Shown piece after piece: positions 33,258 to 42,383 of a stretch of 64,000 bases of DNA. Under the pieces are notes generated by a model. It had not been told where the DNA came from, made no database searches, and saw only the letters and a list, made by a program, of their open reading frames with translations. The DNA comes from Mariniflexile sp044335535 (GTDB lineage: Bacteria; Bacteroidota; Bacteroidia; Flavobacteriales; Flavobacteriaceae), in the NCBI RefSeq assembly GCF_044335535.1, contig NZ_JBIQVZ010000001.1, forward strand, positions 186,001-250,000. The letters run 5' to 3'. Position numbers and translations under genes: made by a program. Each line of letters starts with the position of its first letter. Position 1 is the stretch's first letter.

Positions 33258-34943
33258 GTGAATATAAAACAAACATATTTAAATATTAAAAGTGTAATTC
33301 CAAGTAATAACAGGCGAAAAATAAAGCACTTTATATATAAAAGTATATTATTTGCTTTTTTAGATTTAATCTCTATTTCTTTACTGATTCCTGTAATTAT
33401 TCTGCTTTTTAACCCTGAAAAAATCAAAGAACTAAGTATTAAGTATTTTTCTTTTAGTTTAGATATCTCTACTTTTCAAGTTCAATTTTTTTTAGGTTCA
33501 TTAATCTTTTTTTATTTAGTTAAAATTATTTTACAAACAAAATTCAATACGTCTTTATATGTTTTCTTTTATAATATATCTACAGAAATAACCATTGAAA
33601 GCACAAATAATTTTGTTTTCCAAAGCTACACTAAACATCAACATTTGAATAAAGGGAAAATCATTCAAGATATTAATACAATACCCGAAGATTTTAGTTG
33701 CAAATTCTTATTGTCATTTGTGAATCTAATCACTGAAACAATTGTCTTATTTCTTATTTTAGTTGTTCTTCTAATTGCTTATTTTAAACTAACCTTAATT
33801 GCTGTGCTTGTCCTTTTTCTTTTAGCAGCATTGATGTATTTAAACAAAAAAAAACAATTAAACCTAATAAATTCTATTTATAAAGAATCACAAGCGAAAT
33901 CAAATTCAGAATTATTAAATATCTTAAATGGTTATTTAGAGATTAGAAACTCCGGGAATTATCCAATCTTTTTAGAACGCTTTAAAAAAGAAAAAAAGAT
34001 ACTTAACGAAGTTACAGGGCGATTAATTTCTTTCAATTCAAATTACAGTAGGTATCTAGAGTTTGCATTAATAATATCGTTAGTTCTATTTACAATAATA
34101 AATTTTGGTAATAAAAATGTCATTATACTTTTAACTGTTTTTGGAACTTCAAGTTTGAGATTGATCCCTTCAATCAGTAAAATACTAAGTGCTTTAACAT
34201 TGATAAAAACTTATAGGTATTCGTTAGATATTTTATTAAATCATGAACAAAATAATGTGATTAATAATCTCAAAATAAATTATGAAAGTCAATTCAAATT
34301 AGAGAATATAAGTTTTGATTATGAAGGTAACTCTATTCTAGAAAATATAAATCTAACAATAGACAAAGGTTCTTTTATTGGTATAAAAGGTGATTCTGGC
34401 ATAGGAAAAACAACATTATTATATATCATCTTAGGAATCATCAAACCTAAAAAAGGAAATTGTTTTATTGATAAAACAAGAATTGAAAATTATGATTTCT
34501 TACCTTTCGCTAATTATGTACCTCAACAACCTTTTCTCTTCAATGGAACCATTATTGAAAATATAGTTTTGGGGCAAAACCCTAATAAAATAGATTATAA
34601 TTATATTTATTATTTATGTAAAAAGTTGGAATTACATGAAATTATTGGAAAAATGGATAATGAATATGAAACAGAAATCACTCTTGAAAGTTCGCGTCTT
34701 TCAGGTGGACAAAAACAACGTTTAGCATTAGTAAGAGCCTTATACACAAGACCTTCATTATTAATTCTAGATGAAGCTACGAATCAACAAGACAAGCATT
34801 TAGAAAAAGTAATCTTTGATTTTTTAAGTGAAATAAATCGAAAAGATAATACAACTATATTATCTGTATCACATGACGATGATAATGACATTTTTTATAA
34901 AACTATTTATAAAATAGAAAATAGGAATTTAACACTTTTGTAA
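33258..34943 (+). CDS. ABC exporter, fused permease and ATPase
   Basis: This 561-residue half-transporter starts at GTG. It has about six membrane helices in residues 28-330 and a C-terminal ATPase with Walker A GDSGIGKTTLL near 378, the signature LSGGQKQRLALVRAL near 478 and Walker B LLILDEAT. It likely works as a homodimer, flipping or exporting the product made by the neighbouring enzymes. The Walker B segment continues DEATNQQD rather than the usual DEATSALD. The glycosyltransferase gene starts directly at its stop. Confidence 0.92.
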   Translation: MNIKQTYLNIKSVIPSNNRRKIKHFIYKSILFAFLDLISISLLIPVIILLFNPEKIKELSIKYFSFSLDISTFQVQFFLGSLIFFYLVKIILQTKFNTSLYVFFYNISTEITIESTNNFVFQSYTKHQHLNKGKIIQDINTIPEDFSCKFLLSFVNLITETIVLFLILVVLLIAYFKLTLIAVLVLFLLAALMYLNKKKQLNLINSIYKESQAKSNSELLNILNGYLEIRNSGNYPIFLERFKKEKKILNEVTGRLISFNSNYSRYLEFALIISLVLFTIINFGNKNVIILLTVFGTSSLRLIPSISKILSALTLIKTYRYSLDILLNHEQNNVINNLKINYESQFKLENISFDYEGNSILENINLTIDKGSFIGIKGDSGIGKTTLLYIILGIIKPKKGNCFIDKTRIENYDFLPFANYVPQQPFLFNGTIIENIVLGQNPNKIDYNYIYYLCKKLELHEIIGKMDNEYETEITLESSRLSGGQKQRLALVRALYTRPSLLILDEATNQQDKHLEKVIFDFLSEINRKDNTTILSVSHDDDNDIFYKTIYKIENRNLTLL

Positions 34944-35996
34944 ATGACTAAAAAATTATTATTCATTGCTCCTTTATTTCCTCAAAATCATGAAGAAGAT
35001 CATATTGCTCCTTTTATTTCTCAATTTTCTACTATATTTACAGAAAGTGTAGATGTAAAGGTAGATTTAATTAGCCTATTTTTTCCAAAATCAAAACCCT
35101 ACAAGTATAACAACATAAACGTATATCCCATTGGAAGTGGTTTCAAAAGATATTATGTATTCTTACCCTATTTAATAAAAGCTATTTATAAAGGTTTTAT
35201 ACTTTGTAAAAAAAACAAGTATGATGGTATTTTATGCTTTTGGTATAGAGAAAGTAGTTTACTTGGAAAGATATTATCTTCTATTTTCAAAATAAAACTA
35301 CGCGTTTGGATGCTAGGTCAAGATGCCAAATCAACTAATAAATACCCAAAGCTATTAAAACTATCAGGTGAAGAAATAATAATGCTTTCCGAACATCAAA
35401 AATTAATATTTTTAAATGACCATCATGTTGAAGCAAAACGAATTGCTAATGCATCAATTGATATTAGAAAATTTCCTCAATTAAATACTAGCAATAGGGA
35501 AATCACAATTTTAGGTGTTGGTAATTTAAGTGATTTAAAAAATTATTCTCTTTTTATTGATATTCTATCCATTATAAAAAAAGAATTTAAAGACGTAAAA
35601 GCCGTCATTTGTGGAGCCGACACAGGTGATAAAGCCAATCTTGAAAAAAAAATAAATGCTTTAGATTTACAAGACGATATTCTATTTACTGGAAGTATTT
35701 CCCAAAAAGAAGTTTTAGAATACATGAATAATGCTAAAATATTTCTACACACATCAAAATTTGAAGGTAGCGGTACTGTTTTACATGAAGCGCTTTACGC
35801 AGGTTGTAATGTAGTAAGCACCATTCCAATAGAAAACCCTAGCCATATTGAAGATTCTTTTTTCTATAGCACTAACAAAACAGAATTAGAAAATAGAATA
35901 TTAACAGTTTTAAAAAGTGATTTTAAAGCTAAAAGAATTGAGAAATTCAAAATGGAAGATACTGTAAAGGAAATTTATGATTCTTTTTATAACTAA
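34944..35996 (+). CDS. GT-B glycosyltransferase (GT4-like)
   Basis: This 350-residue enzyme begins LLFIAPLFPQNHEEDHIAPF and has the C-terminal GT4 pattern: ILGVGNLSDLKNYSLFIDI near residue 190, VKAVICGADTG, and the donor-binding segment FLHTSKFEGSGTVLHEALYAGCNVVST near 270. It should transfer a sugar from a nucleotide donor in the cytoplasm. It is the last gene of the plus-strand operon, and its TAA overlaps the stop of the convergent gene by 4 bases. Confidence 0.9.
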   Translation: MTKKLLFIAPLFPQNHEEDHIAPFISQFSTIFTESVDVKVDLISLFFPKSKPYKYNNINVYPIGSGFKRYYVFLPYLIKAIYKGFILCKKNKYDGILCFWYRESSLLGKILSSIFKIKLRVWMLGQDAKSTNKYPKLLKLSGEEIIMLSEHQKLIFLNDHHVEAKRIANASIDIRKFPQLNTSNREITILGVGNLSDLKNYSLFIDILSIIKKEFKDVKAVICGADTGDKANLEKKINALDLQDDILFTGSISQKEVLEYMNNAKIFLHTSKFEGSGTVLHEALYAGCNVVSTIPIENPSHIEDSFFYSTNKTELENRILTVLKSDFKAKRIEKFKMEDTVKEIYDSFYN

Positions 35997-37030
35997 CGTA
36001 GTTTATTAATCGCAACTATTCTTTCTCGTTTTAAAAATTTGAAAATTTGATTCGATAAATCCCATCCTAAAAAGCGATGTATTTCTAATAATTGTAATTG
36101 TAGCTTATCTTTAATTGAAAGGCTAATCTTTTCATCCTTAAGCACTTTTTTAAAAGTTATTAAAGTATCGTAAAAAACTTTTCTAACATTCATTAAATCA
36201 ACGATATAATCTTTATCAATAACTTGAAATAAATAATTACCAACAATAACATCTAAATAATGCTTAGCAATTTTATTCTTTAATTTACTTTCCCCTTGGT
36301 ATTTTTTAAGAGTACTAAGTTCTAATTCAAACACTCTTTGACAATCTATTATTCTTTTTTCTTCTATTCTTCTTCTAGTTATTGATGAATCTCTCTTATG
36401 GATCTTTAAAAGGCTTTTATTTACATAACAGACCGTATCAGCCAAAAACAAATATTCAAAAACATAGGGTCTATCATCAAACCATAATCCTTTATCAAAT
36501 TTAATTTTTTTGGCAATATCAGATTTATAAATTTTTCCCCAAACGGTTTCAGAAATACCATTTGTAAACATCTGTGGAATTAAATCTTTTGCTTCATTGC
36601 TATTTAAAACGTAATCCTTCCAACCTGATATTAACTCAACCTTCCCATCACTATTAATAATAGAAAATTTACATATAACTAAATCAGCCTTATTAACAAT
36701 CATTTCATCAATACAAGATGAAACCATGTTAGATTCTAATTCATCATCGGCATCTAAAAAAGTCACATAACCGCTTGTACATGTTTGAACACCTATATTT
36801 CTAGCTTCTGCATGACCTGAATTTTCAATAGTAATAATTTTACAACTATAAAATTCTTCATAGAACTTTTTAGCAATTTCCAAAGAATTATCTGTTGAAC
36901 CGTCATTTATTAAAACAACTTCTAAATTATTGTAAGTTTGATTTTTAACTGACTCTAAACATCTTGACAATAATTTTTCTTCATTATAAAAAGTGATAAT
37001 TATTGACACAAGTGGTTCATCATACTTCAT
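35993..37030 (-). CDS. GT-A glycosyltransferase family 2
   Basis: This 345-residue enzyme has the GT2 opening VSIIITFYNEEKLLSRCLESVKNQTYNNLE, the nucleotide-binding INDGSTDNS near residue 40 and a DADDE motif (DXD) near 92. A C-terminal half of helices is typical of capsule and surface-glycan enzymes. It is the last gene of the minus-strand operon and overlaps the nucleoside phosphorylase gene by 11 bases. Confidence 0.92.
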   Translation of the reverse strand: MKYDEPLVSIIITFYNEEKLLSRCLESVKNQTYNNLEVVLINDGSTDNSLEIAKKFYEEFYSCKIITIENSGHAEARNIGVQTCTSGYVTFLDADDELESNMVSSCIDEMIVNKADLVICKFSIINSDGKVELISGWKDYVLNSNEAKDLIPQMFTNGISETVWGKIYKSDIAKKIKFDKGLWFDDRPYVFEYLFLADTVCYVNKSLLKIHKRDSSITRRRIEEKRIIDCQRVFELELSTLKKYQGESKLKNKIAKHYLDVIVGNYLFQVIDKDYIVDLMNVRKVFYDTLITFKKVLKDEKISLSIKDKLQLQLLEIHRFLGWDLSNQIFKFLKRERIVAINKLR

Positions 37031-37781
37031 ATTTTATAGCTATTATTTTCTCAATTGTTTTTTTTAAGACCAAGTTAATTTCACCTTTATATTTTGGCGG
37101 ATTCCAAGTAAAATTTGATATAGAATCTGCTGATACAACAATACAAAGTGCATTCAATTTATAAAACTCGGCAAAAGCGTAAATTGAAGCACATTCCATA
37201 TCGACATGCGTTACATTTTTTTCTTTAAAATAAGTAAATAGCATTTTGGTTTCTCTAAATGGCGCATCAGTACTCCAACAAATACTTTCTTTATAGTTTA
37301 ATTCTTTTACAAAAAATTCAAACCATTTCTCTTTTTTAGGTTGAAAAAAATCTTTATCCGAATATAAATAAGTAGACCCAGAAGTCGAAAATGCATTATT
37401 TACAATACATACCTTCTCTTCAATTTCATCTTTTAACAAGCCTGCTAAACCTATAAAAATGAAATTTTCCACTCCAAAAACTCTCAACTCTTCCATTAAT
37501 CCTATTATTGCAGGAGCGCCATTACCAAACTCAGAACAATAGACGTAATTTTTATTTAAAATATAATTCTGCCCGAATAATCCTTTTAGTTTCTTACTGA
37601 AAATTCGTTGCTTTTTACTCAAAAGGAAACGGCTTAACGATAATATTACCGTTTTAGGTAAGGTTTCAAAATTGTAACTCTTGTTGCTTTTTTTCCATGC
37701 AACAATATCTAAAATATCAAGTATCGATTTTTCGTTATAAAATGTTTTATTCTCTTTTAATGCTGATAGATTCATTCTCAA
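37020..37781 (-). CDS. Nucleoside phosphorylase family protein
   Basis: This 253-residue protein shows the PNP/UDP phosphorylase pattern: GNGAPAIIGLMEELRVFGVENFIFIGLAG near residue 87, an STSGSTYLY segment, and the purine/uridine binding signature HVDMECASIYAFAEFY near 192, ending in a SAD motif. It should cleave a nucleoside or nucleoside-like N-glycosidic bond with phosphate. Its place between two glycosyltransferases, overlapping both (11 and 35 bases), is unusual for a salvage enzyme. It suggests release or use of a base or sugar during biosynthesis. Confidence 0.85.
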   Translation of the reverse strand: MRMNLSALKENKTFYNEKSILDILDIVAWKKSNKSYNFETLPKTVILSLSRFLLSKKQRIFSKKLKGLFGQNYILNKNYVYCSEFGNGAPAIIGLMEELRVFGVENFIFIGLAGLLKDEIEEKVCIVNNAFSTSGSTYLYSDKDFFQPKKEKWFEFFVKELNYKESICWSTDAPFRETKMLFTYFKEKNVTHVDMECASIYAFAEFYKLNALCIVVSADSISNFTWNPPKYKGEINLVLKKTIEKIIAIKYEV

Positions 37782-38868
37782 TTTTTTTAAATATAAACTT
37801 TATATCATTTGCTATAGCTTCAAAAGACAATTTGTTTTTAAATTGTTCTAATACCTTTTTTTGCAGGACTAATAAATCATTATCTCTTGTTCTTTTTAAT
37901 TGACGAAACAACTCATCCTCTCTATTTGGTGTAAACAAAAAAGCACATGCTCCATCATTAGTCATAAATTGAAAAGATGGAATCGATGTTACTATTGGAA
38001 TACAGCCACATGCCATTGCCTCAACTAAAGCATAACCGCTACCTTCATAATGCGAACCTAATATGAAAAACTCGTTTTCGTTATAGATTTCTTCTAATAA
38101 GTGATGTTCAACATATCCTTTTACTATTACGGCTTTTTTTAATTTTTCACTATTCAAAATAAAATCTTGAACTGGAGATAATAAATGATTCTCATGAAAA
38201 ATCATTGTTAAAATGGCGTTCTCCTCAATATCAAGAAAACGTTCGAACGCTTTTAAAATGGTTAATGGGTCTTTATTAGCATCCAATCTTCCAACCCATA
38301 GAAAACTATTTGGCTTACGCTTTGCATTCCCAGAAAATTTAAAATGAGTCGAACCTTCCATGACAGAGAAAATTTTATTCTTTGTGAGGATTTTATTTTC
38401 ATACCAAGGCTTTGCATTTTCAATACCTGTAAATAAATAACCATCAATGAAATAATCCGAAACTTTATAAATATATTTTTTAATTCCTTTAGGTTTAGGA
38501 GCAAAACCATTGCTTTGCAAAAGAATTTTGGATTTCGGAAGTATCATTTTTAAAAAAATTAAATAATGAACAAAACCAAAACCATGCACTAAAATATAAT
38601 CTGGTTGCAAAGACTTTATAAACCAATTAAATCGAAAAGGAATCATCCATTTCTTTAATTTTTTTCCTTTAAACAAGAATGCTTTTAAAGGTTTATCTTC
38701 TGAAAACGAACTATGTTCGGTTGTTCTTGCAACAAAATACAAATTAAAAGAAGTTGTCAGTTTTTCAAGATACCCTACAGTACTATAACATCTCTTCAAA
38801 ACCTCTTCTGGTTTTTTAAAAGAAAATGTAACATAAAACAAGTCTACTAAAATTTTATCCTTACCCAT
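37747..38868 (-). CDS. GT-B glycosyltransferase (GT4-like)
   Basis: This 373-residue enzyme has the GT4 features LWVGRLDANKDPLTILKAF near residue 195 and GSHYEGSGYALVEAMACGCIPIVTS near 275, the donor-binding E-x7-E region. It is the first gene of the minus-strand operon (GT4, phosphorylase, GT2). The 35-base overlap with the phosphorylase gene suggests tight translational coupling. The sugar and acceptor are unknown. Confidence 0.9.
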   Translation of the reverse strand: MGKDKILVDLFYVTFSFKKPEEVLKRCYSTVGYLEKLTTSFNLYFVARTTEHSSFSEDKPLKAFLFKGKKLKKWMIPFRFNWFIKSLQPDYILVHGFGFVHYLIFLKMILPKSKILLQSNGFAPKPKGIKKYIYKVSDYFIDGYLFTGIENAKPWYENKILTKNKIFSVMEGSTHFKFSGNAKRKPNSFLWVGRLDANKDPLTILKAFERFLDIEENAILTMIFHENHLLSPVQDFILNSEKLKKAVIVKGYVEHHLLEEIYNENEFFILGSHYEGSGYALVEAMACGCIPIVTSIPSFQFMTNDGACAFLFTPNREDELFRQLKRTRDNDLLVLQKKVLEQFKNKLSFEAIANDIKFIFKKIENESISIKRE

Positions 38869-38921
38869 ATAATAAAACTAAAGTAAGAATTTGTTTTGTA
38901 TATATTTAAGATTCCTGCCTT

Positions 38922-38954
38922 AAAAGAAAAAGGCTAACCTTTTTGGATTAGCCT
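38922..38954 (-). terminator. Terminator of carB
   Basis: On the minus strand the hairpin AGGCTAATCC / GGTTAGCCT (TTAGCC paired with GGCTAA) is followed by a T-rich run (TTTTTCTTTT). It lies 9 bases after the carB stop and in front of the next minus-strand operon. Confidence 0.8.
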
Positions 38955-38962
38955 CTTCTATT

Positions 38963-41815
38963 TTATTTATTAAGATACATTTTTCGTCTTGAGTATAGCT
39001 CATAAAACTCATCGTCCTTTAAGCTATCTATAAACAAGATGCTTTCACCTGTACTTTTCATTTCAGGCCCTAACTTCTTATTCACATTATGGAACTTGTT
39101 GAAAGAGAACACAGGTTGCTTAATGGCATAGCCTGTCAGCTTCGGATTAAAGTTAAAATCTTTAACTTTCTTATCTCCCAACATCACTTTAGTAGCGTAA
39201 TTTACATAAGGCTCACCATACGCTTTGGCTATAAATGGCACTGTACGGGATGCTCTTGGATTCGCTTCAATAATGTAAACAATATCATCTTTAATAGCAA
39301 ACTGAATGTTTATTAAACCAACCGTATTAAGTGCTAAAGCAATTTTTTTAGTATGGTCTTTAATTTGCTGCATTACAAACTCCCCTAAGTTAAATGGAGG
39401 TAAGGTAGAATTACTATCGCCCGAGTGAATACCACAAGGCTCAATATGCTCCATAATACCTATAATGTAAACATCTTCGCCATCGCAAATCGCATCGGCT
39501 TCGGCTTCAATAGCACCATCTAAATAATGGTCTAAAAGCAGTTGGTTCCCTGGCATCTGACTTAATAAATCAACCACATGTTTTTCAAGCTCTTCTTTAT
39601 TGATAACTATTTTCATGCCTTGTCCACCAAGCACATAAGAAGGGCGAACTAAAATAGGGAAGTCCAACACATCGGCAATGGCAGAAGCTTCATCAGCTGT
39701 AGTAGCAATATCAAACTCAGGATATGGTATGTTATTTTCTTTTAATAAGTTTGAAAAATGCCCTCTGTCTTCGGCTAAATCAAGCGATTCAAAACTTGTT
39801 CCTATAATTTTAATGCCATACTTAGTTAGCTTTTCGGCAAGTTTTAATGCGGTTTGTCCACCTAATTGAACGATGACACCTTCTGGTTTTTCATGCTTAA
39901 TAATATCATAGATATGTTCCCAAAAAACAGGCTCAAAATATAATTTATCGGCGGTGTCAAAATCGGTTGAAACCGTTTCAGGATTACAGTTAATCATGAT
40001 GGTTTCGTAACCACATTCGGCAGCAGCCAAAACCCCATGCACACAACAGTAATCGAACTCAATACCCTGCCCTATTCGGTTTGGACCAGAACCCAAAACA
40101 ATAACTTTCTTCTTATCCGTAACGATACTCTCATTATCTGCATATCGTTTGCCATCGGCAGTTTCCATATCACTTTCAAAGGTTGAATAATAATATGGTG
40201 TTTTCGCTTTAAATTCGGCGGCACAAGTATCTACTAACTTGTAAACTCTATTGACACCAAATTCTTCACGCTTACTGTAAACCTGACTTTCTAAACAACC
40301 CAACATATGAGCAATTTGTCTGTCACCATAACCTTTTTGCTTCGCTTCAAGCAATAAGTCTTTTTGAATGGTGTCAATATTAAACGTAGAAATTTCCTTT
40401 TGAAGTAAAAACAATTCTTCATATTGCTTTAAAAACCACATATCTATTTTTGTGATTTCATGAATTCTACTTAACGGAATCCCCATAGCAACAGCATCGT
40501 AAATAATAAACACACGATCCCAAGAAGCATAGGTTAGTTTTTCTATAATTTGATCGTAATTTTTATTCTCTTTTCCGTCGGCACCCAATCCATTTCTCTT
40601 AATTTCAAGCGATTGTGTTGCTTTATGAAGTGCTTCTTGAAACGAGCGCCCAATACCCATAACTTCCCCAACAGATTTCATTTGAAGCCCTAATGTTCTA
40701 TCAGACCCTTCAAATTTATCAAAATTCCAACGTGGTATTTTTACAATTACGTAATCTAAAGTCGGTTCAAATAATGCCGAAGTAGATTTTGTAATTTGGT
40801 TTTGTAATTCATCAAGATGGTACCCAATGGCTAATTTAGCCGCAATTTTCGCAATAGGATAACCCGTTGCTTTACTTGCCAATGCTGATGAGCGTGACAC
40901 ACGTGGGTTAATTTCTATGGCAATAATATCTTCTTTTTCATCCGGACTCACAGCAAATTGCACGTTACAGCCACCTGCAAAGTCACCTATACTGCGCATC
41001 ATATGAATTGCCATATCTCGCATACGTTGATACGTTCTATCACTCAATGTCATTGCTGGTGCAACAGTAATGGAATCCCCAGTATGAATCCCCATTGGAT
41101 CCATATTTTCGATAGAACAGATAATTACTACGTTGTCGTTTGAATCCCTAAGTAATTCCAACTCGTATTCTTTCCAACCTATCAATGCTTTATCAATCAT
41201 AACCTCATGGATAGGAGAAATCTCTAATCCACGCGTTAATAATTCGTCAAAATCTTCTTCTTTATATACAAAAGAAGCTCCTGCTCCACCCAAAGTAAAA
41301 GAAGCCCTAATAACTAACGGAAAACCAAACTCTTGTGCAATTTCTTTTCCCTTTAAGTAAGACGTTGCAGTAGCTTGAGGTGCCATAGGAATGCCTATTT
41401 TAAGCATTAATTCCCTGAACTTTTCTCTATCTTCGGTAATATTTATAGCTTCAATATCAACACCAATAATATCTACATTAAAATCTTTCCAAATACCTTT
41501 TTCATCTGCCTCAATACATAAATTTAATGCCGTTTGTCCTCCCATTGTTGGTAAAACAGCATCTATTTGTGGGTGATCTTTTAGAATTTTAATTATTGAC
41601 TTGGTTGTAAGAGGTAGTAAGTATACATGATCTGCCATTGAAGGGTCGGTCATGATAGTTGCTGGGTTCGAATTAATTAAAATCGTTTCAATTCCATCTT
41701 CTCTTAACGATCGTAAAGCTTGTGTCCCTGAATAATCAAATTCGCATGCTTGCCCTATAACGATAGGACCAGATCCAATAATTAGAATAGATTTAAGTTT
41801 TGAATTTTTTGGCAT
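38963..41815 (-). CDS. carB: Carbamoyl-phosphate synthase large subunit
   Basis: This 950-residue enzyme makes carbamoyl phosphate from bicarbonate, ammonia and two ATP for arginine and pyrimidine synthesis. It has two homologous ATP-grasp halves: IGSGPIVIGQACEFDYSG near residue 11 and LGSGPNRIGQGIEFDYC near 575. The E. coli protein has 1073 residues; here the sequence stops after the second synthetase half, so the C-terminal MGS-like allosteric domain is missing, as is usual in Flavobacteriaceae. The carA subunit is not in this window. Confidence 0.97.
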   Translation of the reverse strand: MPKNSKLKSILIIGSGPIVIGQACEFDYSGTQALRSLREDGIETILINSNPATIMTDPSMADHVYLLPLTTKSIIKILKDHPQIDAVLPTMGGQTALNLCIEADEKGIWKDFNVDIIGVDIEAINITEDREKFRELMLKIGIPMAPQATATSYLKGKEIAQEFGFPLVIRASFTLGGAGASFVYKEEDFDELLTRGLEISPIHEVMIDKALIGWKEYELELLRDSNDNVVIICSIENMDPMGIHTGDSITVAPAMTLSDRTYQRMRDMAIHMMRSIGDFAGGCNVQFAVSPDEKEDIIAIEINPRVSRSSALASKATGYPIAKIAAKLAIGYHLDELQNQITKSTSALFEPTLDYVIVKIPRWNFDKFEGSDRTLGLQMKSVGEVMGIGRSFQEALHKATQSLEIKRNGLGADGKENKNYDQIIEKLTYASWDRVFIIYDAVAMGIPLSRIHEITKIDMWFLKQYEELFLLQKEISTFNIDTIQKDLLLEAKQKGYGDRQIAHMLGCLESQVYSKREEFGVNRVYKLVDTCAAEFKAKTPYYYSTFESDMETADGKRYADNESIVTDKKKVIVLGSGPNRIGQGIEFDYCCVHGVLAAAECGYETIMINCNPETVSTDFDTADKLYFEPVFWEHIYDIIKHEKPEGVIVQLGGQTALKLAEKLTKYGIKIIGTSFESLDLAEDRGHFSNLLKENNIPYPEFDIATTADEASAIADVLDFPILVRPSYVLGGQGMKIVINKEELEKHVVDLLSQMPGNQLLLDHYLDGAIEAEADAICDGEDVYIIGIMEHIEPCGIHSGDSNSTLPPFNLGEFVMQQIKDHTKKIALALNTVGLINIQFAIKDDIVYIIEANPRASRTVPFIAKAYGEPYVNYATKVMLGDKKVKDFNFNPKLTGYAIKQPVFSFNKFHNVNKKLGPEMKSTGESILFIDSLKDDEFYELYSRRKMYLNK

Positions 41816-41849
41816 TTTTACTGTTTAAATAGTGTGTTTTAATAAGTTA

Positions 41850-41857
41850 CAAAAATA
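41850..41857 (-). promoter_or_regulatory. -7 element of carB
   Basis: TATTTTTG on the minus strand fits TAnnTTTG and lies 35 bases before the carB start, between the rpmH terminator and carB. No TTG is found at the expected distance. Confidence 0.45.
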
Positions 41858-41875
41858 GGCATTAACAGATATAAA

Positions 41876-41905
41876 AAAAGGCATTACACTTAAGTAATAC
41901 CTTTT
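41876..41905 (-). terminator. Terminator of rpmH
   Basis: AAAAGGTATTAC pairs with GTAATGCCTTTT on the minus strand through one G-U pair. A T-run follows, shortly after the rpmH stop. Confidence 0.8.
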
Positions 41906-41928
41906 AAATATCAACAATTGTTAATCAT

Positions 41929-42090
41929 TTATTTTTTATGTCTCGATTCAGATGATACAGACAATTTCTTTCTACCCTTAGCTCTTCTACGAGCAAGTAC
42001 TTTTCTTCCATTAGCAGAAGCCATTCTTTCTCTAAAACCGTGTTTGTTTCTTCTTTTTCTTTTCGATGGCTGAAATGTTCTTTTACTCAT
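41929..42090 (-). CDS. rpmH: 50S ribosomal protein L34
   Basis: A 53-residue, very basic protein starting MSKRTFQPSKRKRRNKHGFR and continuing with RMASANGRKVLARRRAKGRKKL is unmistakable L34. The Bacteroidota-type tail SVSSESRHKK follows. It has its own promoter and terminator and stands as a single-gene unit. It was found by reading the minus strand directly, since it is too short for an ordinary long-frame search. Confidence 0.98.
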   Translation of the reverse strand: MSKRTFQPSKRKRRNKHGFRERMASANGRKVLARRRAKGRKKLSVSSESRHKK

Positions 42091-42159
42091 TATCTTATAT
42101 CTTTAAAATCTGAATTGTACTTTATTATTTATAATTTTGGCTTTCTCCAAAACTGAGCG

Positions 42160-42167
42160 CAAATATA
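42160..42167 (-). promoter_or_regulatory. Promoter of rpmH
   Basis: On the minus strand TATATTTG fits TAnnTTTG, and a TTTG -33 box (TTG at 42189-42187) is spaced by 19 bases. This is the best promoter match in the window. It leaves a leader of about 60 bases. Confidence 0.8.
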
Positions 42168-42383
42168 CAAAGAGTTTTTACTTTGGCAAATCTTATTTTA
42201 AAAATATTTTGAATTATTTTTTTTGAATCAAATAGCATAATAAACGCTTTATTTATTTGGGTTGAACATCGTTTTTTTGTTAAATATCTATGGATTGATT
42301 TTGATAAAAATTTAGTTTCTTTGCATTGTATAATTGAATCGGATACCTAAAAATGTCTGCAACAACAACTCAAACTATAAAAA

